Notes under the pieces: generated by a model | Seen by the model: only the letters and a program-made list of their open reading frames with translations | Told to the model about the DNA's origin: nothing | Database searches by the model: none | Program-made: the position numbers and the translations under genes | Assembly: GCA_016868875.1 (NCBI GenBank) | Contig: VGFN01000019.1 | Location: 1 to 16,196, forward strand | Source: Bacteroidota bacterium | GTDB taxonomy: Bacteria; Bacteroidota; Bacteroidia; UBA7662 | Length of the DNA stretch: 16,196 nucleotides | Reading direction: 5' to 3' | Part shown: positions 6,786 through 13,398 of the stretch, piece after piece | Layout of the letters: the number at the start of each line of letters is the position of its first letter | Numbering within the stretch: position 1 is the stretch's first letter

Positions 6786-8186
6786 GTGAATTCGTATTCT
6801 ATATCGGAGATCGCAGGGGATTTGCAGGCTCTGGATACCAAGGAGGGCCAAGCCAAGGTGGCCGTGTACACCTTGGGTTGCAAATTGAATTATGCCGACG
6901 GTCTGAGCATCCGCAAAACCTTCGAAGACCGTGGTTATGCCCCCGTAAATTTCGAAGAGGGGGCTGATGTTTACATCATCAACACCTGTTCAGTGACCGA
7001 CAAGGCCGATCGCAAATGTGCCAGGGTTGTTCGGCAGGCGTTGAAACATTCCCCACAAGCCAAGGTTGTGGTCGTGGGATGTTATGCCCAGTTGCAACCG
7101 GAACAAATCGCCCAAATTCCTGGGGTACATCTGGTCGCGGGTACCGAGGCCAAATGGAAATTGCCCGAGCTTCTGGAAGAAGCAGGCTCCACATCGCCAA
7201 CGGTCCAAGTGGTCCATGCTCCCATTGATGAATCCGTCGAATTTAAACCAGCGCAGAGTTGGGGAGATCGGACCAGGGCATTTCTTAAAGTCCAAGACGG
7301 TTGTGATTTTCCTTGCACCTATTGCACGATCCCCATGGCGAGAGGGAAGGCTCGTTCGGATGCCATGGATTCGGTTGTGGAGAGGGCCAAGCGTCTTGCC
7401 TCAGAGGGCGCAGAGGAAATCGTCTTGACCGGGGTTAACTTGGGTGATTTTGGACGGGGCAGTGGGGATGACCGTCGCTTGGGTTACTCCTTGGCGGCCT
7501 TGGTTCGCCGCATGCAGCGTGATGTTCAAGTCGATCGTCTCCGTCTGTCCAGTGTGGAGCCCAATCTCTTTGGGGATGATTTGATTGCAGCATTGCAGGA
7601 GAGCCCTCGCTTCGTGCCTCATTTCCATATTCCGCTGCAAAGCGGCTCTGATAACGTTTTGCGCCGTATGCGTCGTCGATACACCACGGAGGATTACCGT
7701 CGGCTCCTGTTGCGATTGGCCAACACCTTCGAGGGGGTCTGCCTGGGGGCCGATGTGATGGTCGGTTTTGGCGGGGAAACGGAGCTTGAATTTAGGGAAT
7801 GTTATGAATTTCTGGAGTCCTTGCCTTTGGCCTACCTTCATGTCTTCACCTATTCCGAAAGACCGGGTACGGTTGCTGCCGAATGGACGCCTGGGGTCCC
7901 CGTGCATGAGCGTCTAGAGCGCAACCACGCTTTGACGCAATGGGCGATGGATCGTCAAAAGAACTATGTGACAGGCTTCTCCGGCAAGGTGATCCAAGTG
8001 CTCTTTGAGCAAGATACCTACCAAGTCGAACAAGGTAAATTGAAAATGAGAGGCTATACGCCTAATTTCATTCGGGTAGAATGTGCCTACGATCCGCTAT
8101 GGGTGGGGGCCTCGGTACCCGTACATTTGGGAGGGTTTTTGTGCAGGGAATCGGAGGTAATGTTGAAGGGGACTGTACTTGGCTAA
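6786..8186 (+). CDS. mtaB: tRNA N6-threonylcarbamoyladenosine methylthiotransferase (MtaB-like)
   Basis: A 466-residue radical SAM methylthiotransferase that would convert t6A37 to ms2t6A in tRNAs reading ANN codons. The N-terminal UPF0004 domain carries the auxiliary [4Fe-4S] ligands Cys32 (TLGCKLN), Cys68 (NTCSVTDKAD) and Cys99 (VVGCYAQ). The radical SAM motif DGCDFPCTYC supplies Cys173, Cys177 and Cys180. LTGVNLGDFG, then IPLQSGSDNVLRRMRRRY and a C-terminal TRAM-like region follow. TLGCKLN at the first Cys, rather than the TxGCQMN style, favours MtaB over MiaB or RimO. The start is GTG 6786 with a weak GAGG about 9 bases ahead, adding some 25 residues before the conserved KVAVYTLGC. A later start (for example TTG 6822) is possible. 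It is the last gene of the mpl operon. Confidence 0.93.
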   Translation: MNSYSISEIAGDLQALDTKEGQAKVAVYTLGCKLNYADGLSIRKTFEDRGYAPVNFEEGADVYIINTCSVTDKADRKCARVVRQALKHSPQAKVVVVGCYAQLQPEQIAQIPGVHLVAGTEAKWKLPELLEEAGSTSPTVQVVHAPIDESVEFKPAQSWGDRTRAFLKVQDGCDFPCTYCTIPMARGKARSDAMDSVVERAKRLASEGAEEIVLTGVNLGDFGRGSGDDRRLGYSLAALVRRMQRDVQVDRLRLSSVEPNLFGDDLIAALQESPRFVPHFHIPLQSGSDNVLRRMRRRYTTEDYRRLLLRLANTFEGVCLGADVMVGFGGETELEFRECYEFLESLPLAYLHVFTYSERPGTVAAEWTPGVPVHERLERNHALTQWAMDRQKNYVTGFSGKVIQVLFEQDTYQVEQGKLKMRGYTPNFIRVECAYDPLWVGASVPVHLGGFLCRESEVMLKGTVLG

Positions 8187-8204
8187 TCCCTGGGAAGGCT
8201 CAAA

Positions 8205-8234
8205 TTATTCTGGAATAAGTCCTTAGATTTAAGG
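8205..8234. terminator. Two small AT-rich hairpins between convergent genes, weak terminator candidate
   Basis: TTATT/AATAA around CTGG (8205-8218) and CCTTA/TAAGG around GATT (8221-8234) lie between the mtaB stop and the end of the minus-strand HAD-redoxin gene. The stems are 5 bp and no clear U-tract follows, so a terminator role is only suggested by position. Confidence 0.2.
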
Positions 8235-9308
8235 GAGTTTCACGGGGCATCCCGAGCCCTGTCTTTTGGCAACCTTGGATGGGGTCCCGTTGGATGCCCC
8301 TCCTGAGGATTTGAGGCCTTGATTAGAATTATCAATGTTTTGCACAGGGGTTTCGACGAGTTTGCGGAGTTGATTTTCCCAAACGCTTTTGCCCGGGGCT
8401 GCAATGGGCTTTTCCAACAAGGGTCCTTGGTAAACGGTTATGGATCGGTTGTTGGTAATTAAGAGCCAGGGTTGTTGAGGAATACCGTAGATACTCAATA
8501 ATTGCTGCCTGGGGTCTCTGCGCAGGGCCATAGCAAGGTTATGATCCATAAGGTATTTGAGGCAATCCTTCTCGGGAAGCATAGGGTCGCTGAACACAGC
8601 CACCCAATGCACTTGGTCCCCCCATAATTCCTGCTGATCCCGCAAGCGGTCCATCACGGCATGGGCCTGGGTGCAACTCGGATCCAGGTAAACCTGGGCG
8701 GTTAATTTTTGGGCCATAAGTTGCCGGGGTGCGCAATAAAAACCCAATGTTATGAAAATTAAAGCGAGGGTCCTGCGCAGCCATTCTGTCCACGGGCCAT
8801 GAACCTGGCGGAGGTCCGCATTGCACGGTATCCGATGGCCGGGGACGCCAGCACCCTCAGCCGCCTCAATATCCCGATCTCGGTCTCCGATCATTAGGCA
8901 TTTTGCGGGGTCCAAGCCAAAGCGATGTACCGCCTTTTGGACCATGAGGGGTTCGGGTTTACGGCAGAGGCAGGGTTCGGAACGGGGATGGTGAGGGCAG
9001 GCATAAACCGCATCAAGACGGATGCCGTGGGAGGCCAAAGCATCCTGCATTTTGGTATGTATTCTGTGTAAATCCTCCAACGTGTAAAGGCCTAGCCCTA
9101 TGCCCCCTTGGTTGGTGATGAGGATGAGGCGGTATCCTCTGCTTTGAGCCGCCATCATGATCTCCACGATACCATCTAATAAATGCCAATCTTCGGGGCA
9201 GTGGACATAATCCCCTGGATCATGGTTGATGACACCATCCCGATCAAGAAACAAGGCGGCATCACGGACAAGGCCCTCTGCAAGGTTTGGAACGGGAAGC
9301 TCAATCAC
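8229..9308 (-). CDS. Fusion protein: GmhB-like HAD phosphatase + hydrophobic segment + redoxin-like domain
   Basis: A 359-residue product read as one frame. Residues ~15-165 are a HAD phosphatase of the GmhB/HisB-N type: FLDRDGVIN (nucleophile Asp22, Asp24), ITNQGGIGLG (64-73), a zinc site CPHHPRSEPCLC (Cys104, His106, Cys113, Cys115) followed by RKP, and IGDRDRD (140-146). The expected reaction is removal of a phosphate from a heptose bisphosphate or similar. Residues ~178-200 (RRTLALIFITLGFYCAPRQ, then LMAQ) look like a signal peptide or anchor. The remainder resembles a periplasmic redoxin: VYLDPSCTQAH (Cys212) and a C-terminal GSGCPVK (Cys354), like the terminal GC motif of one redoxin group; a second Cys next to Cys212 is missing. 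Near the junction, in-frame ATG/GTG/TTG codons occur only at 188 (TTG) and 198 (ATG), too late to give the second part its own signal peptide. The start is GTG 9308; no in-frame ATG is available. Confidence 0.8.
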   Translation of the reverse strand: MIELPVPNLAEGLVRDAALFLDRDGVINHDPGDYVHCPEDWHLLDGIVEIMMAAQSRGYRLILITNQGGIGLGLYTLEDLHRIHTKMQDALASHGIRLDAVYACPHHPRSEPCLCRKPEPLMVQKAVHRFGLDPAKCLMIGDRDRDIEAAEGAGVPGHRIPCNADLRQVHGPWTEWLRRTLALIFITLGFYCAPRQLMAQKLTAQVYLDPSCTQAHAVMDRLRDQQELWGDQVHWVAVFSDPMLPEKDCLKYLMDHNLAMALRRDPRQQLLSIYGIPQQPWLLITNNRSITVYQGPLLEKPIAAPGKSVWENQLRKLVETPVQNIDNSNQGLKSSGGASNGTPSKVAKRQGSGCPVKLP

Positions 9309-9337
9309 CAGGGGATATGCTTTGGATTATTATTCGT

Positions 9338-9345
9338 CAAAGTAA
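9338..9345 (-). promoter_or_regulatory. Possible -7 element for the HAD-redoxin gene
   Basis: The minus strand reads TTACTTTG, one mismatch from TAnnTTTG, 29 bases before the GTG start. It lies in the 60-base space shared with the divergent guaA promoter and just touches the palindrome at 9343-9359. Confidence 0.25.
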
Positions 9346-9359
9346 AGGTTAAACCTTTA
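9343..9359. promoter_or_regulatory. 17-base palindrome in the guaA promoter region, possible operator
   Basis: TAAAGGTTAAACCTTTA is a perfect inverted repeat centred on 9351. Its right end overlaps the first two bases of the guaA -7 box (9358-9365) and its left end touches a possible divergent -7 box. A dimeric regulator bound here could block both promoters. No known regulator is recognised from this sequence. Confidence 0.4.
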
Positions 9360-9365
9360 ATTTTG
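9358..9365 (+). promoter_or_regulatory. -7 promoter element for guaA
   Basis: TAATTTTG matches TAnnTTTG exactly and ends only 3 bases before the ATG at 9369. Transcription would begin at or next to the start codon. A -33 TTTG at a normal distance is not seen. Confidence 0.5.
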
Positions 9366-9368
9366 GCC

Positions 9369-10898
9369 ATGGAACGAATATTGATCTTAGATTTTGGATC
9401 GCAGTACACCCAGCTCATTGCGCGTAGGATTCGTGAAATGGAGGTGTACTGCGAAATTCATCCTTTCCATCATTGTCCCGAGGAAGGCGAGGGTTGGGGC
9501 GGGGTTATCCTTTCGGGTTCACCCTTTTCGACCCATGATCGCGAAGCGCCCATGGCGCCATGGCCGGATTGGTTCGGGTCATTGCCTATTTTGGGAATAT
9601 GTTACGGGGCTCAATGGCTCGCCGTCCATCGGGGTGGGCAGGTGCAGCGTTCGGTGATCCGTGAATACGGCAGGGCCCAACTGCAGGTCAACCCCCAGGG
9701 GGGGTCCCCCTTGCTTCAAGGTATCCGCCAAGGCAGCATCGTATGGATGTCCCACGGGGATACGGTAACGGAATTGCCCCAAGGGGCCCTGCATACCGCT
9801 TCCACGGAGTCCGTTCAGTATGCTGCCTTTGAATGGCCGGACCAAAAGGTGTATGCGATTCAATTCCATCCCGAGGTGACCCACAGCGAGGAGGGCATGC
9901 AGGTTTTGCGCAATTTTGTGTTAGGAATCTGCGGGATGAGTCCGTCGTGGACAGCGGCATCCTTTGTGCAACAATGCATTCACGATTTGAAAGCCCAAGT
10001 GGGGGACCATGAGGTGGTGATGGGGATTAGCGGAGGCGTGGATTCGACAGTGGCTGCGGTGCTCCTGCACCATGCCATTGGGGATCGTTTGCATGGGATT
10101 TTTGTGGACAATGGGCTTTTGCGTCAAGACGAATTCACTCAGGTTCTGGAAGCCTACCAACAATTGGGTTTGAGGGTCAAAGGGGTCAATGCCCAAAACG
10201 AATTCTACAAGGCTTTGGCTGGATTGGAGGAGCCGGAAGCCAAACGCAAGGCCATTGGCAGAGTTTTTATCGAAGTATTTGAGCGTGAGGCGAATGCCAT
10301 CCCAGCAGTAGCTTTTTTGGGACAGGGAACCATCTACCCCGATGTGATAGAATCGGTATCGGTACATGGTCCTTCGGCCACTATCAAATCGCATCATAAT
10401 GTAGGTGGGCTCCCTGATCGCATGAAACTCAAATTGGTGGAGCCCCTTCGTGCCTTGTTCAAAGACGAGGTTCGCAAAGTGGGGAGGGCCCTCAATATCC
10501 CCTCGATATTGCTGGATCGCCATCCCTTCCCTGGTCCTGGTCTGGGCATTCGCATCCTGGGTTCAGTGGACAGCGCCTCCGTGCGTTTGTTGCAGCAAGC
10601 CGATGCGATCTACCTGGAGCACCTTCGTCGAAGCGGGTGGTACGATCAAATTTGGCAAGCCGGGGCCATCCTGCTGCCCGTCAAATCGGTGGGCGTGATG
10701 GGCGACGAAAGGTCCTACGAACGGGTCGTTGCTTTGCGGGCCGTGCACAGTCTGGATGGCATGACGGCGGATTGGGTGCACCTTCCCTACGATTTGTTAG
10801 CCGAAATTTCCAACGAAATCATCAACCGTGTTCGCGGCATCAATCGCGTGGTTTACGATATTTCTTCCAAGCCTCCAGCAACCATCGAATGGGAATAG
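9369..10898 (+). CDS. guaA: GMP synthase (glutamine-hydrolysing)
   Basis: A 509-residue enzyme converting XMP, ATP and glutamine to GMP in the last step of guanine nucleotide synthesis. The canonical N-terminus MERILILDFGSQYTQLIARR fixes the start at 9369; the frame is open further upstream to 9183, but that region belongs to the divergent gene. The glutamine amidotransferase domain has the Cys78-His167-Glu169 triad (GICYGAQ, FHPEVTH). The ATP pyrophosphatase domain begins with GISGGVDST (219-227). The dimerisation domain ends with ISSKPPATIEWE. All parts are complete and length is normal. The stop is overlapped by the start of the rRNA methyltransferase gene, which must be co-transcribed. 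A palindrome lies over its promoter. Confidence 0.97.
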   Translation: MERILILDFGSQYTQLIARRIREMEVYCEIHPFHHCPEEGEGWGGVILSGSPFSTHDREAPMAPWPDWFGSLPILGICYGAQWLAVHRGGQVQRSVIREYGRAQLQVNPQGGSPLLQGIRQGSIVWMSHGDTVTELPQGALHTASTESVQYAAFEWPDQKVYAIQFHPEVTHSEEGMQVLRNFVLGICGMSPSWTAASFVQQCIHDLKAQVGDHEVVMGISGGVDSTVAAVLLHHAIGDRLHGIFVDNGLLRQDEFTQVLEAYQQLGLRVKGVNAQNEFYKALAGLEEPEAKRKAIGRVFIEVFEREANAIPAVAFLGQGTIYPDVIESVSVHGPSATIKSHHNVGGLPDRMKLKLVEPLRALFKDEVRKVGRALNIPSILLDRHPFPGPGLGIRILGSVDSASVRLLQQADAIYLEHLRRSGWYDQIWQAGAILLPVKSVGVMGDERSYERVVALRAVHSLDGMTADWVHLPYDLLAEISNEIINRVRGINRVVYDISSKPPATIEWE

Positions 10899-12154
10899 GT
10901 GGACAGTCCGGGCGTTGGACCCTACGCACCCGGCAAGTTTTGGAATTTTTGGAATTTTGGGCAGGCCGCAACCGAACGGCTGCCTCTGATTTGTCAGGAC
11001 TTCTCAGGGAATATGCCCGTAAGTTCCCCCAAATGGGCTCACGGGATCGTAAGGAATGGTCAATGGGGGTGTACCAAGCGCTGAGGGCTCAACGAATTTG
11101 GACATCCTCCGATAGGGCAGCCGATTATGCCCCGTGGGCGCAGGCCCTAACCGCAGGGTTGCTCGCGATGCACGGGGAAGATCACCCCTGGGTCGTTTAT
11201 CTGCTGGAGCAATACCCTTCGAAGATGGATTTACAAAGTGTTCTTCAAGAAAATTCCTCGAAGGGATTTCCTCACAGCGACTTTATTTCACCGCGGTTGG
11301 TCGACGATATCCAATCCCAGGATCCTGCGGAAGGTACTTACGGCATCGAAAAATGGTTGCAAGAACAAGGATTACCGGGAATGGCTTGGTTGAGAATTCG
11401 AAGAGGCTATGAAACCGTTTTGGAAGAACGAATTCACCAACAAGGTTGGGCCGCTCCGCTCAAGTTTACCTTGAAGCATCCTTCGGCATTGCAAGCATGG
11501 GCCATGCCCTTGGGTTTGGCCTTGAATGAATTGGAAGGATACAAAGAAGGTTGGTTCGAAATGCAGGATTTTTCCTGTCAAAGGTTGGTGGAATGCATGC
11601 CGGCCAACGCTGCCGGACGTTGGTTGGATGCCTGCGCGGGTTCCGGAGGCAAAACCCTTTTGCTCCACGAGGCTTATCCCGACTTGCAATGGTTTGTGAC
11701 CGATTCCAGAGCAAGTATTTTGCAGGAATGTTCTCGTCGTTTTCAACGAGCAGGTTGGCGGAATTATTCCCGTGCGCTCACGGATTGGCTTAACTCGGAA
11801 CCTGCGGAGCTCGGTTCTTTTCCCTCACAATTTGATGGGGTCTTGTTGGATGCACCTTGCAGCGGATCTGGATCGTGGCGGAATCACCCTCATTTGCAAC
11901 TTTTGGGGCCGCCTATGAATCCCCTGGAATTTGCCGAAAAGCAAGGGCGCATGCTCGCTTGCTTGTGGTCCAGAGTTCGTTCCGGTGGGTATTTGCTGTA
12001 CGCAACCTGTTCCGTGTATTCCTGCGAAAACGAGGAGGTTGTAAAGGCCTTCCTCGCCTCCAAAGAAGACAGCCATTTACGCTTGGACCGTTATTTGAAC
12101 GCTTCCCCCCAAGGAGGCGATACCCTGTACGCCGCCCTGATCCAGAAAAAATAG
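10889..12154 (+). CDS. RsmB/NOP-family SAM-dependent RNA (cytosine-5) methyltransferase
   Basis: Using ATG 10889 the protein has 421 residues. The open frame extends back to 10637, but that part lies wholly within guaA. Residues ~235-421 are the catalytic domain: WLDACAGSGGKT (SAM-binding motif I, 246-256), DGVLLDAPCSGSGSW with Cys324 (motif IV), and LYATCSVYSCENEE with Cys374 (motif VI). The two-cysteine arrangement marks m5C RNA methyltransferases of the RsmB/RsmF/NOP2 group. The motif EMQDFSCQ before motif I is also typical. The N-terminal ~200 residues are poorly conserved and may be an RNA-binding or NusB-like part. 16S rRNA is the likely target, but RsmB and RsmF cannot be separated here. 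The start overlaps the guaA stop by 10 bases, indicating translational coupling. Confidence 0.88.
   Translation: MGIGGQSGRWTLRTRQVLEFLEFWAGRNRTAASDLSGLLREYARKFPQMGSRDRKEWSMGVYQALRAQRIWTSSDRAADYAPWAQALTAGLLAMHGEDHPWVVYLLEQYPSKMDLQSVLQENSSKGFPHSDFISPRLVDDIQSQDPAEGTYGIEKWLQEQGLPGMAWLRIRRGYETVLEERIHQQGWAAPLKFTLKHPSALQAWAMPLGLALNELEGYKEGWFEMQDFSCQRLVECMPANAAGRWLDACAGSGGKTLLLHEAYPDLQWFVTDSRASILQECSRRFQRAGWRNYSRALTDWLNSEPAELGSFPSQFDGVLLDAPCSGSGSWRNHPHLQLLGPPMNPLEFAEKQGRMLACLWSRVRSGGYLLYATCSVYSCENEEVVKAFLASKEDSHLRLDRYLNASPQGGDTLYAALIQKK
10939..10960 (+). repeat. Short 9-base tandem repeat in the 5' coding region of the methyltransferase gene
   Basis: About 2.4 copies of TTTGGAATT encode LEFLEFW at residues ~19-24. 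The 9-base period preserves the reading frame, so copy-number change would add or remove three residues. Confidence 0.6.
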
Positions 12155-12177
12155 AGAAGGTCAGGATTAGATCTGTG

Positions 12178-13398
12178 TTACCCAGCCGCAAAGGCTTGTT
12201 CCAAAGCCTGCTGCAAATCCTCCCACAAATCCTCCACGTCTTCGAGGCCTACCGATAGCCTGATGAGGTTATCGGTAATTCGAAATTCTTTGCGCTCCTT
12301 GGGGTCCATTGCGCTGTGGGTGGTGCTGGCGGGGTGACAGGCCAGGCTTTCGTTGCTGCCCAGGGATACGGCCTGTTGGACGCATTGTAAGCTGTTAAGG
12401 AAGCGCCAAGCGATGCGATGCTCCTCTCCTCCGTTCAGCCAAATTGAAAGCATCGCTCCGGATCCTGGATAGGCGAGACTTTGGATACCAGGATGTTGGC
12501 CCAACCTTTGGGCAAGGATGCTGGCGTTGGATTGGGCAGCCTGCATACGGAGTTGTACGGTTTCCAAACTACGGGACAAGAGCCAGGCAGTAAAGGGACT
12601 GGCGGTATTGCCTAGTTTGTTACGAAGAGATCGGATGCGTCGTACAAGCGATGCGTCTCCAACGCAGGCCCCGCAGACAAGGTCGCTGTGCCCGCTCATG
12701 GATTTGGTCGCGGAATAGAGGACCAAATCGGCCCCTTCCTCCAATGGATGTTGCCAGCACGGCCCAAGGTAGGTGTTGTCAGCCATCACCACCGGTCGCT
12801 TGCCGTTGCTTGCCCATTGGTCCACCCAGGTCCGCAATCGATCCCATGACCATTGCTCGTTGGTTGGGTTGGCAGGGGTTTCGACGTAGAGGATATCCGG
12901 GATGGGGTTTGGAGCAGAATCGTGCGATTCTGTGGGCTGGCCTTGCCTCAAGGGATAACAATGAATGCCCCAAGGCTCCAGAAAATCCTTGAAAAATTGA
13001 ATCGTTCCGCCGTAGATCGGGGTCGTATAGGCCAAGACCGATCCTGGCTTGATCAAGGCAAGCACTGAGGTGGTGATGGCCGCCATCCCGCTTTCAAAAG
13101 CCAAGGCTTCGTCGGGCATCCCGCCGATTTGGCCGCGCTCCCTTCCTTCCAAAGCGACCAATTGCCCTTCCACTTGCACCAAATTGGGATGACCCAATCG
13201 CGCATAATTAAAGGGGGCAGGCTCATGCTCCAAGGCTCGACCTTGTTGCAGGGCAAAGGTGGCTGCACCGGCTTCGGCGCTTTCGAAGATGTAGGTCGAT
13301 GAGGCGTACAGTGGGGTCTTGGCGGCACCAAAATGCGGCAATACCCCGGGTTCTTTGGGCTGCACGGGATGAATGAGTTTGGTAGCTTTTCTTTTCAT
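12178..13398 (-). CDS. Cystathionine gamma-synthase family PLP-dependent enzyme (Cys/Met metabolism)
   Basis: A 406-residue fold-type I PLP enzyme acting at the gamma carbon of homocysteine/homoserine-type substrates. Visible features are NYARLGHPN with the phosphate-binding Tyr65 and Arg67, FESGMAAI (101-108), VETPANPT (172-179), ADNTYLGP with Asp207, YSATKSMSGHSDLVCG with the PLP lysine Lys232, and IRLSVGLEDVEDL with substrate-carboxylate Arg380. At the position of the methionine gamma-lyase active-site cysteine (YGC) this protein has YGG (129-131), which argues against a classical methionine gamma-lyase. Cystathionine gamma-synthase, cystathionine gamma-lyase or O-acyl-homoserine sulfhydrylase remain possible. 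Its ATG overlaps the stop of the upstream PhoD-like gene in an ATGA, so it is translated with that gene. Confidence 0.88.
   Translation of the reverse strand: MKRKATKLIHPVQPKEPGVLPHFGAAKTPLYASSTYIFESAEAGAATFALQQGRALEHEPAPFNYARLGHPNLVQVEGQLVALEGRERGQIGGMPDEALAFESGMAAITTSVLALIKPGSVLAYTTPIYGGTIQFFKDFLEPWGIHCYPLRQGQPTESHDSAPNPIPDILYVETPANPTNEQWSWDRLRTWVDQWASNGKRPVVMADNTYLGPCWQHPLEEGADLVLYSATKSMSGHSDLVCGACVGDASLVRRIRSLRNKLGNTASPFTAWLLSRSLETVQLRMQAAQSNASILAQRLGQHPGIQSLAYPGSGAMLSIWLNGGEEHRIAWRFLNSLQCVQQAVSLGSNESLACHPASTTHSAMDPKERKEFRITDNLIRLSVGLEDVEDLWEDLQQALEQAFAAG

Noticed and set aside
6284..6883. 199-codon open frame on the minus strand
   Set aside because: It spans the exonuclease-mtaB junction antisense to two well-supported genes and has no motif.
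8802..8833. A separate start for the redoxin half at the V-H-G-P-W stretch
   Set aside because: The Val codon there is GTT, not GTG, and the nearby ATGs (in CATGG and AATGG) are in other frames, so a separate gene start ahead of the signal-like segment is not available.
9183..9368. Upstream extension of the guaA frame to an ATG at 9183
   Set aside because: The family N-terminus begins exactly at the ATG at 9369 right after a -7 box; the upstream part is antisense to the HAD-redoxin gene and shows no GuaA similarity.
10637..10888. Upstream extension of the RsmB-like frame
   Set aside because: It lies wholly inside the conserved C-terminal coding region of guaA; ATG 10889, overlapping the guaA stop, gives a normal-length protein.
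12155..12177. Terminator between the convergent RsmB-like and PLP enzyme genes
   Set aside because: Only 23 bases separate the genes and no hairpin beyond an AGATCT palindrome is visible.
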